From Bacillus sp. OV166 (GTDB taxonomy: Bacteria; Bacillota; Bacilli; Bacillales; Cytobacillaceae), in NCBI RefSeq assembly GCF_900177675.1, contig NZ_FXWM01000001.1, forward strand, positions 4,225,001-4,289,000: a stretch of DNA of 64,000 bases, written 5' to 3'. Both the position numbers and the translations under genes were made by a program. Positions 50,649 through 58,944 of this stretch are shown here, piece by piece (within the stretch, counting starts at the first letter, position 1; the number at the start of each line of letters is the position of its first letter). The notes below the pieces were generated by a model. The model was not told where the DNA came from and made no database searches. It saw only the letters and a list, made by a program, of their open reading frames with translations.

Positions 50649-52031
50649 ATGAAAAAAAACGATTCTTTTGCCCTTGATACCCTTCATACGTTGTTGTCTT
50701 CATTAGAAGAAGCCATTTCTGTCATAAACACAGATGGAGAAATGGTATTCTGGAACGAAGCAGCTGAAAAAACGTACCATATAAAAAAAGAAGAGATTAT
50801 CGGAAGGAATATTCGCAATTTTTTTGAACAAGAGGATATTATGAATTTGAAGGTTCTCGAAACCCAGCAGTCCATCCGAGATATGTATCACATTCCTCGG
50901 CCTGACAAGCATGTCTTAATAAGCGCGAGCCCTATTTACAATCAAAACAAAGAACTTATTGGCAGTATGTCAGTGGAAAAAGATATTTCCGCCACAATAA
51001 AATTACATGAACAATTAACCTCTACTTCTAAAGAGTTACAGCAGCTAAAACAACAAATCACTCAAAATCATCTAGATGATCCATTTAATAAGATAAAAGG
51101 AAAAAATGCCTCAATTCAACAGATTATTCATGACACAAAAAAAGTAGCAAAGACAGGCGCAACGATTTTGATTAGCGGAGAAAGTGGTGTTGGGAAAGAA
51201 CTTTTTGCCCAAGCCATACATGAAGAAAGCTCACGAAGCGAAAAACCATTTATTCCGATTAATTGCGGGGCGATTCCTAATGCCCTGTTTGAAAGTGAGC
51301 TCTTTGGTTATGAAGCAGGTGCCTATACAGGTGCTTCAAAAGGAGGAAAACCGGGGAAACTAGAATTAGCAGAGGGAGGAACTCTATTTTTAGATGAAGT
51401 AGGAGAACTTCCACTGGATATGCAGGTCAAACTTTTGAGGGCTTTACAAGAAAAAGAAATCTATCGCATAGGTGGACAAACTCCGATAAAAGTTAATGTT
51501 AGGATTATTGCCGCCACCAATCGTATTCTAGAAAATATGGTTTCAGATGGAACATTTCGTTCTGATTTATTTTATCGGCTAAATGTATTCTCTGCTCAGA
51601 TCCCTCCACTACGAGAAAGAAAAGATGACATTCCTTTTTTACTTTATGATTTTTTAAAAGAACTTTCTATCAAATATAACAAAGCAGTACCTGCAATTAA
51701 TCGGGAGACAGTCCATCGATTGACCGAGTATCATTGGCCAGGTAATATACGAGAGCTGCGTAATTTAGTAGAGAGATTAGTTGTACTTCACGAACGCAGT
51801 GAAATTTTTGAAAATGACATTGACCAGCTCCTACCGCAAGCAAAGCGAACTATTGATACTACAGTGCGATCATTATTTCATGAAAAAGAAAGATTAGAAA
51901 AAGAAAGAATCCTTCAAACACTTCAAACGACATATGGGAACAAAAGTATAACAGCAAAAGAATTAGGTATAACACGGGCTACTCTTTATAAAAAAATGAA
52001 GAAATATGGGATCATATCATATTTAAGGTAA
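50649..52031 (+). CDS. Sigma-54-dependent transcriptional activator (PAS-AAA-Fis), RocR-like
   Basis: 460 residues. An N-terminal PAS domain lies at about 12-125 (AISVINTDGEMVFWNEAAEK). The AAA+ domain carries Walker A GESGVGKE, the sigma-54 contact loop GAYTGA (Tyr in place of the usual Phe), Walker B GTLFLDEVGEL and the arginine finger region RSDLFYRLNV. A Fis-type helix-turn-helix ends the protein (ITAKELGITRATLYKKMKKY). The layout is that of RocR of B. subtilis, which activates arginine and ornithine catabolism genes. It is divergent from the cyclodeaminase operon, whose sigma-54 promoter it should activate, probably in response to ornithine or proline. GAGGTGG precedes the ATG. Confidence 0.9.
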   Translation: MKKNDSFALDTLHTLLSSLEEAISVINTDGEMVFWNEAAEKTYHIKKEEIIGRNIRNFFEQEDIMNLKVLETQQSIRDMYHIPRPDKHVLISASPIYNQNKELIGSMSVEKDISATIKLHEQLTSTSKELQQLKQQITQNHLDDPFNKIKGKNASIQQIIHDTKKVAKTGATILISGESGVGKELFAQAIHEESSRSEKPFIPINCGAIPNALFESELFGYEAGAYTGASKGGKPGKLELAEGGTLFLDEVGELPLDMQVKLLRALQEKEIYRIGGQTPIKVNVRIIAATNRILENMVSDGTFRSDLFYRLNVFSAQIPPLRERKDDIPFLLYDFLKELSIKYNKAVPAINRETVHRLTEYHWPGNIRELRNLVERLVVLHERSEIFENDIDQLLPQAKRTIDTTVRSLFHEKERLEKERILQTLQTTYGNKSITAKELGITRATLYKKMKKYGIISYLR

Positions 52032-52514
52032 ATAGTTATTTGGCAATTCAAATAACGGCAACATTTGAACAGTTAATTGATCGGCTTGATATTGAAAATT
52101 TCTTATTAGATATACCCGTTTTCTATGTCATACGGTTCTCCTTTTAATAATTTCGTATCCTTTTTGCCATCACCTGTGCCATCCATTTGCTTACTGGTTA
52201 TAGTGATGAATTTGTTTGTTTCCTCAAGAGCATATACAGCAGTGAAAGCGGATAATGACATGAAAAAGAAAGCACAAAAGCAAATTCATATTTTTTTTCA
52301 TATTGTTCCCTACAGCATAATCATACTGATAGGTTTCCCACTATCATTCCATTACAAATCGAGAATCCTATACTTTGTGGATAGATTGAATATCTTAGAG
52401 GAGGTAAATCGCATGAAGTACATAAAATCACAAATGAAACAGCTGGTCAAAGATAAAAAAGTATTGCAATGGCGCTTAAAAGAGTTGGAGGAAGAACGCA
52501 CCCTAGAGAAGAAC

Positions 52515-52790
52515 TTTGCTCTTATAAAGCGAAAACTTTAATTGATTTTGCAAAGAAACGGATCCAACCAGGCTCAATAATTAGTAGTGATGCATATCAT
52601 TCCTACCGAGCGCTTGATGGAGCTGGTTTTAATCACGAGTATCAAGTCTATGATGCCAAAGAAAGTCCAGACCATTTACACTGGTTACATACCGTTCTTT
52701 CGAACGCAAAGGCGTTTGTTGGTGGCACATAGTGCCACTAAACGGCTGAACCATTCACCTTTGAATTTCCTTCGATTAAATCGATAACAA
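52515..52790 (+). pseudogene. IS1595-type transposase, C-terminal fragment
   Basis: The plus strand reads AKTLIDFAKKRIQPGSIISS, then DAYHSYRALDGAGFNHEYQV and HLHWLHTVLSNAKAFVGGT, which is the end of the DDE-type transposase of IS1595/ISXO2 elements. A stop at 52730 followed by another frame (TKRLNHSPLNFLRLNR) shows that the last part is shifted. The 5' side is joined to an unrelated coiled-coil frame (from 52413, with GGAGG ahead: MKYIKSQMKQLVKDKK), so the element is broken at both ends. No complete terminal repeat was found. Confidence 0.7.
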
Positions 52791-52938
52791 AATTCATCTA
52801 GATAGGATTGAAAATGCTTGGAGTCAAGCCCGTGGCATTAAAAATTTTTAAAGTTTTAGGACTGAATAAAGACGAGACAAAAAATAAAACTCTGTCACTA
52901 TACTAGTGCTACGGTTTTACTAAATTATAGAGAAGATT

Positions 52939-53025
52939 TTAACACTGTCGTCCCTTCGGTGTCTAACTGTCCGCATTCGGTTCAAGCGTAATCGCCACGG
53001 TATCCCAATTTACCCCTTTTAATTG
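52939..53025 (-). pseudogene. RskA-like anti-sigma factor, C-terminal scrap
   Basis: The minus strand gives LKGVNWDTVAITLEPNADS, a stop, then TPKGRQ. The VA.TLEP....TPKG wording is typical of the extracellular C-terminal end of RskA-type anti-sigma factors. Only about 28 codons remain and one is a stop. It is fused to the truncated end of the M19 pseudogene, which shows a deletion joined two genes here. Confidence 0.45.
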
Positions 53026-53027
53026 AC

Positions 53028-53770
53028 TCAGTTAATATACAACACCGCATTGACTCCAATCACACCGCCTTTTGATGCAATAGCTTTCATCTGCTCATCG
53101 GTTAAATTACGCATCGTATTCGAAAGAACCCGTGAGTTCGAGTGTGATGCAATGATCGGCTTTTTTGACATTTCGATCACATCCCAAAATCCTTCATCAT
53201 TCAAATGGGAAACATCAATCATCATTCCAAGCTTTTCGGCCTCTTCAATTACCTTCACTCCAAAGTGGGTTATTCCACCCTTTGTCCCTTGGTCTATCGG
53301 ACTGAAATGGCTGCCATATCCCACCGCGTTACTTCTGCTCCAAACCAAGCCAAGGTTTCGGACACCCAATTCATAGAACACTCTTAATAAGCTTAAATCA
53401 GTTCCAATTGGTTCCGCTCCTTCAAGGGATAATAAGAAACCAATTTTCCCTGATTGCTGTGCCAGAATCATATCGTCTCTATTTTTGCAAATCATCAATT
53501 TATCCGGGGACTCCTGTACTTCTTCGTACAATGCACTAACCTGATTGAGCGCTTTTCGCAGACCCATCTCGGGTAAAAATCCGCTGTCGATAAAAATGGC
53601 CGCGATAATGATAATGACCCCGCCTTCATTAAACGCGGCCAGTAATCTGTTTCAATCACCTTCCTTCTGCCTTTTTCCCTTTGGATACCCACATCCATTA
53701 AAAGATCAAAGTGGGTATCAATGATTAATGTTTTATTTTTGATTTCCTCTATGTATGTTTCTATCCTCAT
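53028..53770 (-). pseudogene. M19 family dipeptidase, frameshifted and truncated
   Basis: The start MRIETYIEEIKNKTLIIDTH with HxD (THFD) is preceded by GGAGG at 8 bases. The frame is lost within a run of four C (plus strand 53618-53621); adding one G on the coding strand restores RLMKAGVIIIIAAIFIDSGF and joins to MGLRKALNQVSALYEEVQES. The rest keeps the bridging Glu (LLSLEGAEP), DVSHLND and IASHSNS. The protein ends prematurely at VNAVLYIN, lacking the last 60 or more residues. It belongs to the canonical M19 group, unlike the neighbour at 22260. A terminator and a dispersed repeat separate it from the HyuA operon upstream. Confidence 0.82.
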
Positions 53771-53792
53771 ATTCTTTTCCTCCAATATTTGA

Positions 53793-53805
53793 TAATACAG
53801 TATTA
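53793..53805. promoter_or_regulatory. Perfect palindrome TAATACAGTATTA
   Basis: A 13-base perfect palindrome 23 bases upstream of the M19 pseudogene start. Related sequences occur at 46662-46674 (in front of the XRE-cupin regulator) and at 50576-50586 (AATACTGTATA, between the cyclodeaminase and RocR-like genes). It is a candidate operator of the XRE-cupin regulator. Confidence 0.5.
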
Positions 53806-53807
53806 GA

Positions 53808-53835
53808 AAAAGCTCTAGATTGGACTAGAGCTTTT
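53808..53835. terminator. Bidirectional terminator between repeat and M19 pseudogene
   Basis: AAAAGCTCTAG (53808-53818) and CTAGAGCTTTT (53825-53835) form a perfect stem with a 6-base loop. T runs lie on both strands, so it can end transcription of the HyuA operon on the minus strand. Confidence 0.75.
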
Positions 53836-53848
53836 TTATATTATCGAT

Positions 53849-53966
53849 AACTGTCTAGCTCCAGCGCCCAGCCCCTCGAGGTCAAATAACCTCCTCCCAA
53901 AAAGTCAAAGAGCGACTTTCCGGGTAGAGATGATTTGTCGGGGCTTAACAGGGCACTTGCGCTTTT
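53849..53966. repeat. Bacillaceae intergenic repeat, copy 2
   Basis: The block begins AACTGTCTAGCTCCAGCGCC and ends GCACTTGCGCTTTT. The CTGTCTAGCTCCAGCGCC...GCGCTTTT pattern is, to my knowledge, a common intergenic repeat of Bacillaceae. Its ends match the inverted ends of the block at 3549-3698. It is non-coding and lies between the short HyuA stop and the terminator at 53808. Confidence 0.65.
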
Positions 53967-53981
53967 CTTATCCAGTTCGTA

Positions 53982-55562
53982 CTACACCAGTTCATTCATT
54001 TCAACTTGTGCTAAATCACCTGCTGCTTTAACACGGATACGGGTCGCGTTTCCTGGCATGTAGGCAAGCGGAACATCCTCTATATCGACAATGACCAGGC
54101 TATCGGGATCTGCACCAGCATTAATCGCTTCTGACATCGCTTTTTCCTTGGCATGCTCCAGCGCCTTTTCCCGGCTGATTTCTGCTAGGGCATACACCTT
54201 TTCAATTTGTCCGCTAACCTGGGCGATCGCCGCCCCGATGGCATTTGCCACTCCTGAATGGTGAGGGCGAATGACCTCTGAAGCTCCTTTTAATTCTTCT
54301 GGCAGCAAAATGCTGCCGCCGCCAACGAGAATGACCGGTACAGGTGTTGAGCTGGTTTTCATTTTATCAATCGCTTCTTCGACGAGTTCTACCATTTTAT
54401 CATAGACTCGATTTAATAATTCCTTATCAAGATGGGCCACTTTTAAAGGATCACCAAGATCGACTTTTCCAAGGGCTACTGCAACATCCGTTGTAGTTAA
54501 AGTGTCTCCTCCAAAAATCAGGCTTTTTTCCGGCAGGCGGTACCCGACACTGTCTGGTCCAACCGTGAATTCGCCATTGTCCTGGATGCGAATGATTGTT
54601 CCTCCCCCAAGGCCGATGGAAATAAGGTCGGGCATCCGGAAGTTGGTCCGCGCTCCGCCTATCTCTACTGCCAATGAGGATTCCCTTGGGAACGATTGAA
54701 CGAGTACGCCAATATCAGAAGTTGTTCCGCCAACGTCCACCACAATCGCATCGGAGAAATCAGTTAAATAAGATGCTCCTCGCAAAGAATTCGTTGGTCC
54801 GCAGGCAATCGTAAAAATGGGGTATTTAACCGCATATTCTACCGACATTAATGTTCCATCGTTTTGTCCGAAGAAGACTCTCGCCTCAATCCCTTCGTTC
54901 TTCAGTGCATTGATGAATCCGTCCGCTGCAGTTTTAGCGACCTTGACAACAGCAGCATTGAGGATCGTCGCATTTTCTCTTTCCAGCAATCCTACCGAGC
55001 CGATCTCTGATGATAAAGAAACAGATACGTCGTCCCCAAGTACTTCTTTCAGTATTTCACTTGCCCTCTGTTCATGTTTTTGCGATACAGGAGAAAAGAC
55101 TGAAGTGATGGCGATAGAATCCACTTCCCCTTTGATTTCTTCGGCTATTTGATATAAATGCTCTTCATCTAAAGAGACAATCTCCCGCCCATCGAATTCA
55201 TGCCCTCCCCGAATAAGATATACATACTTTCCAAGTGCCACGCGGAGGTCGTCCGGTACACCAATCAGTGGTTTGACGGCCAATGTAGCCGGGGCACCAA
55301 TGCGAATCGCTGCAATTTTATTCAATCTTTTCCTCTCAACGATGGCGTTTGTGCAATGGGTGGTCCCTAGCATTGCATATTTGATTTGTTCACGAGGAAC
55401 ATTCGCATCGTTGATTATTTTTTTCATGGCTGTATAAATGCCTGTTGCTACATCTTCAGTGGTCGGTGATTTTGTTTCCGAAATCACCTTATTGTTCTGA
55501 TCCAATAGGACCGCGTCTGTATGGGTTCCACCTACGTCAATTCCAATACGATATACGCCCAT
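53982..55562 (-). CDS. Short HyuA (hydantoinase/oxoprolinase family), pair 2
   Basis: 526 residues. YRIGIDVGGTHTDAVLLDQN opens the ATP-binding domain, with LGTTHCTNAIVERKRLNKI, IVVDVGGTTSDIGVLV and IGLGGGTIIRIQ further on. The C-terminus DIEDVPLAYMPGNATRIRVK shows the tail shared by the short HyuA proteins. The start codon overlaps the stop of the DUF917 gene (TAATG), with AAAGGAGTG ahead, so the pair is translationally coupled. It is the last gene before the repeat and terminator. With DUF917 it probably forms one enzyme acting on a hydantoin-like substrate imported by the NCS1 permease. Confidence 0.88.
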   Translation of the reverse strand: MGVYRIGIDVGGTHTDAVLLDQNNKVISETKSPTTEDVATGIYTAMKKIINDANVPREQIKYAMLGTTHCTNAIVERKRLNKIAAIRIGAPATLAVKPLIGVPDDLRVALGKYVYLIRGGHEFDGREIVSLDEEHLYQIAEEIKGEVDSIAITSVFSPVSQKHEQRASEILKEVLGDDVSVSLSSEIGSVGLLERENATILNAAVVKVAKTAADGFINALKNEGIEARVFFGQNDGTLMSVEYAVKYPIFTIACGPTNSLRGASYLTDFSDAIVVDVGGTTSDIGVLVQSFPRESSLAVEIGGARTNFRMPDLISIGLGGGTIIRIQDNGEFTVGPDSVGYRLPEKSLIFGGDTLTTTDVAVALGKVDLGDPLKVAHLDKELLNRVYDKMVELVEEAIDKMKTSSTPVPVILVGGGSILLPEELKGASEVIRPHHSGVANAIGAAIAQVSGQIEKVYALAEISREKALEHAKEKAMSEAINAGADPDSLVIVDIEDVPLAYMPGNATRIRVKAAGDLAQVEMNELV

Positions 55563-56656
55563 TATTTTGTCACTCCTTTTTTCGCAAGTTCTTCTACAGG
55601 AATATAATCAACATCGTAGCCAAAGTATTTAGGACCAACTACTTCAATGCCCTTTTCCGTTCTCCACTTTGGATGGCAAGGCATTCCAATTACGACGCAT
55701 CTAGCGCCATATCTGATGCCTTCTGTCGTGATTGGAAGGCCAGTTTCCGCGTCAAGCACAGCAATTAAATCCGGTGTGACGCAAAGGAGGCGCTGCTCGG
55801 TCTGAGCAAGCAAATGCTCATTCTGAAAACGGACCTCGAGCGTTTCACCCTTATATTCATTGATTCCCTCGAATGTCGCGACTCCTCTTGCAAAACCGGT
55901 TTCAGTTTTCCGGTTAATATCACTGACTTTGCCCCGGAACAATTCAAACCCTTCTGCCTTTTTGAGAACTTCTTTGATCGGGTCTGCATTGTTTTGCTTT
56001 GCAAGCCTGATGGCTTTGCCGATTTCTTCTTCCAGCTTTAAGATATTGCTAATTCCGCTTTCCTTTACAATCTTGCCTGTCATAGGATAGATGGCAATCA
56101 TGGCTGAACCGCCCATTTCAATTGTAGCTGCGCGGGCAATCCTCTCTGTCCAAACATTATTGATTGTTGACAGCAATGAGGTGTTCCCTTTTTCATCAGC
56201 AAGGACCATAGGTGTAGCGGCGACACCATCCAAATAGAAAGTGACCATTTGCAATTCCGGGAACGCTCTGCCCATTCCATCTACATCGACAACAGGTAAA
56301 CCTAATTTTGCGGCAAGGGCCAATGGAAGCATTGAATTGAGTCCACCCGCCTCAATTGGCATCGTTGCGAAGATCTTTTTTCCTAAATAGGCTTCAAGGT
56401 TTTTGAAAGCAGCTGCTGCTTCCTCACCGCTTGGGGCTTTTTCAAGCATGACAGTCGGTGCTCCCATCATCGCAGAAGGCACAACTAAAGCGTCATCTGG
56501 CACTTCATCCACATCTAACAAGGTGATTTCCCCGTATTCTTCAATCGCCTGCAATGCCATTAACTTGCCGATGTATGGGTCTCCTCCGCCGCCAGTACCA
56601 AGTAAGGCCGCGCCAACCGCGATATCTTCGATTTCCTGTTTGCCCAATTTTCTCAT
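55562..56656 (-). CDS. DUF917 family protein, pair 2
   Basis: 364 residues. Family marks: VGAALLGTGGGGDPYIGKLM, GLNSMLPLALAAKLGLPVVD, DVDGMGRAFPELQMVTFY and the ending VVGPKYFGYDVDYIPVEEL. The core PIEAGG...N and the GGGGDP loop are conserved in all four copies of the window and are candidates for the active site. Its stop codon overlaps the start of the short HyuA gene by one base in a TAATG arrangement. GGAGG lies 10 bases before the ATG. The NCS1 permease gene ends 33 bases upstream. Confidence 0.86.
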   Translation of the reverse strand: MRKLGKQEIEDIAVGAALLGTGGGGDPYIGKLMALQAIEEYGEITLLDVDEVPDDALVVPSAMMGAPTVMLEKAPSGEEAAAAFKNLEAYLGKKIFATMPIEAGGLNSMLPLALAAKLGLPVVDVDGMGRAFPELQMVTFYLDGVAATPMVLADEKGNTSLLSTINNVWTERIARAATIEMGGSAMIAIYPMTGKIVKESGISNILKLEEEIGKAIRLAKQNNADPIKEVLKKAEGFELFRGKVSDINRKTETGFARGVATFEGINEYKGETLEVRFQNEHLLAQTEQRLLCVTPDLIAVLDAETGLPITTEGIRYGARCVVIGMPCHPKWRTEKGIEVVGPKYFGYDVDYIPVEELAKKGVTK

Positions 56657-56688
56657 TATTTAAAAACCTCCAATAATACGTAAGTTTA

Positions 56689-58005
56689 TTATGCAACTTT
56701 TCCCTTTAGCTCTTTTTTACCCTGAAATGCTTTCACCGTTAACACACCAACGTAATAGACGATACCGCTTATTAATAGTGAATTGATGGATGGGATGCCA
56801 ACTGGAATAAAATAACCGCCTCCAAAACCTGCCGCCCAAGCCACTAATGTAATTGGATTTATTTTTTCAGGCTCTGCTGGCAAGGTTCCTTTCTCCCTGC
56901 TTTCATCAAGTGCTTTACGATACGTTTTTAACACGAAGTAATCAACCACCATGATCCCTGCAATTGGTGGAATCATAATTCCCAGTAAAACAAGGAAGTC
57001 GACAAACCGATCAAGAATCCCCATTATGGATAGAACTGTTCCGATTACCCCGATCACAAGTGTCACAATTGCACGATTCACTTTGACCCTAAATAACGAA
57101 TCGATGATATTCGTAAAACCTAAAGAAGAAGAGTATAAATTCAAGTTATTGATTTTAACTGTTGAAAAAACAACTACAGCGGCTCCAAGCCAACCGGATG
57201 TTTGCAGCATGATACTGACAACATCACTCGTTTTTGCAGCATGGGCCATCAACACAGCAACCATGCCGACACCCATCTCACCAACTATGGTACCAATCGT
57301 GGTCATCCAAAAAACATCTTTCCCGTTTCGTGCAAACCGACTGAAATCAGGAGTGATGACTGCACCAATCATGAACCCTCCGGCCACCATTGTTGCACCT
57401 ACTCCAAGTGAAAGCGCCTCTCCTGGAGGTGGAGTTCCTATTAAACTCATAACCGAATAATCACTTAGAACTTGATAGATTCCGAATCCTACTACCAATA
57501 GAAAGGCAGGAACGGCAATTTTCGCTGTCATGCTTAACAGCTTGAATCCAAAGATAACCAATACCGTTACGCCCATGCCAGTTATCGCAGCGGCAACGGG
57601 AAGAATCAATTTACCATCGGTTGCCTGGACTAATCCATTGGCAAAGACTGAATTTTGCACCCCAAACCAGCCTATCGTACAAATGGCAATAACTATGCCG
57701 ATAATAGTGGAGCCATATCGGCCGAATCCAGTCCACCGCGATAATAAACTCGTAGAAAGACCTTCACGTGCTCCCGCATAACCGATAAGAAAACTGATAA
57801 CCTGTAAAATAACACTTCCAAAGAACATGGCCCAAAACGCCTGCCAGAAAGTCATACCGTATCCTAATGCAGCACCCAGCATAAATTGAGACAAGGTGGC
57901 AAGAGCTCCTACCCGGACAAGCATGATGTCCCACATTGGCAATCGCGCTGATTTCGGAACCCTGGACAGCGAGTAATCGTCTCCTAATTTCTTTGTATCT
58001 TCCAT
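56689..58005 (-). CDS. NCS1 family permease (cytosine/purine/hydantoin type)
   Basis: 438 residues with about 12 membrane segments. Family features: DIMLVRVGALATLSQFMLGA at the start, GREGLSTSLLSRWTGFGRYG-like wording (REGLSTSLLSRWTGFGRYGS), TIGWFGVQNSVFANGL, AVITPDFSRFARNGKDVFWM and GIMIPPIAGIMVVDYFVLKT. The NCS1 family includes CodB (cytosine), allantoin permeases and the hydantoin transporter Mhp1, which fits the neighbouring HyuA and racemase genes. A substrate of cyclic ureide type is inferred from this. AAAGGGG lies 8 bases before the ATG. Confidence 0.9.
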   Translation of the reverse strand: MEDTKKLGDDYSLSRVPKSARLPMWDIMLVRVGALATLSQFMLGAALGYGMTFWQAFWAMFFGSVILQVISFLIGYAGAREGLSTSLLSRWTGFGRYGSTIIGIVIAICTIGWFGVQNSVFANGLVQATDGKLILPVAAAITGMGVTVLVIFGFKLLSMTAKIAVPAFLLVVGFGIYQVLSDYSVMSLIGTPPPGEALSLGVGATMVAGGFMIGAVITPDFSRFARNGKDVFWMTTIGTIVGEMGVGMVAVLMAHAAKTSDVVSIMLQTSGWLGAAVVVFSTVKINNLNLYSSSLGFTNIIDSLFRVKVNRAIVTLVIGVIGTVLSIMGILDRFVDFLVLLGIMIPPIAGIMVVDYFVLKTYRKALDESREKGTLPAEPEKINPITLVAWAAGFGGGYFIPVGIPSINSLLISGIVYYVGVLTVKAFQGKKELKGKVA

Positions 58006-58165
58006 AAATCCAACCCCTTTAATTTATTATTTACTCCCCTGACTGTGGTTTTCACAAAAAAGGATTTTGCCCTATTCATGGAAAGCCATAATCCCCGTTC
58101 AATATTCGGAACGTTCTGTTAATTGATTTTACAGGAGTGTACTTGTTGTGTATTTTCAATCCCAA

Positions 58166-58888
58166 TTATGCTTTTATTCTCTGTTTTGAGGGTGGCGTCA
58201 TGTATGTCAGACGGCTTTGTTTTACTCCCATTGTGATCAAGCTTTCCAACAGTCGTGTTGCCGCGAATACTGGGTCAATGACCGGAACATCAAACCCGTT
58301 TTGTTTTAGGCGTTTCTGAAGTTCTGCTGCAACACCCATGAATCCTGTACAGCCTAATACTAAGGCGTGGGCGCCATCTTGCTCGATTGCTTTGATCATT
58401 TCCTCGTACAATTCTCTTTTTAACCGATCCTTATCGTGAACTTCCAATACAGGAATATTTACATATCGGACGGATGCTAAATTACCGTTGACCCCTAATG
58501 TTTTGCTAATGTTTTCAATCATAGGGACTACATTCGGCAGCACTGTCACGACAGAAAATGATTTAGCCAATGAGCTTGCGAACAGCATCGAGGATTCACA
58601 AGCACCAACAACCGGAATGTCCAGAATTTCTCTTGCCGGCTTTACTCCAGGGTCACCGAAGCAGTCACTGATGACACCGTCGTATCCGTCTTCCTCAGCC
58701 TCCTTAGCTTTTTCCAGAAAATTAGGTACACACAGCGCTTCATCATATTCGCTTTCAACAGATGCAGGCCCATAATCAAGGCTGGTCACTCCAACTTCAG
58801 TTGTTTCAGATGCATAATATTTAACTTCTTCCAGAATTTCCTCATTAAAAATATCTGATGTGATTGGCATGATTACTTTGATTTTCAT
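58166..58888 (-). CDS. Asp/Glu/hydantoin racemase family protein, copy 2
   Basis: 240 residues. Catalytic cysteines lie in GVISDCFGDPGVKPAREI and ALVLGCTGFMGVAAEL. Conserved racemase-type loops ACESSMLFASSLAKSFSVVTV and VIDPVFAATRLLESL complete the fold. The style is that of hydantoin racemase. In this operon it should interconvert enantiomers of the ring substrate or product so that both can be used. AAAGGAGTG lies 7 bases before the ATG. It stands between the short HyuA of pair 3 and the NCS1 permease, 160 bases from the latter. It differs clearly from the copy at 35390. Confidence 0.86.
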   Translation of the reverse strand: MKIKVIMPITSDIFNEEILEEVKYYASETTEVGVTSLDYGPASVESEYDEALCVPNFLEKAKEAEEDGYDGVISDCFGDPGVKPAREILDIPVVGACESSMLFASSLAKSFSVVTVLPNVVPMIENISKTLGVNGNLASVRYVNIPVLEVHDKDRLKRELYEEMIKAIEQDGAHALVLGCTGFMGVAAELQKRLKQNGFDVPVIDPVFAATRLLESLITMGVKQSRLTYMTPPSKQRIKA

Positions 58889-58944
58889 TTACTTTCACTC
58901 CTTTTAATTTGTGGAATTTTCCGAATATTTATCTCATAAAAAAA

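Larger units (their letters stand above)
52032..53027. other. Decayed region between the RocR-like gene and the M19 pseudogene
   Basis: About 1 kb without an intact gene. It holds the IS1595 fragment, a short coiled-coil frame at 52413-52541, an unrecognised plus-strand piece MLGVKPVALKIFKVLGLNKD near 52814 and an anti-sigma-factor-like remnant at 52939-53025. The region separates the two sigma-54-controlled parts of the island, so the island may once have been contiguous or have been joined here. Confidence 0.55.

Noticed and set aside
52125..52541. 138-codon plus-strand frame with hydrophobic stretches as a membrane protein gene
   Set aside because: No ribosome site at its start, composition of antisense DNA, and its end runs into an IS1595 fragment; only the last 43 codons have a GGAGG site and even these are truncated by the junction.
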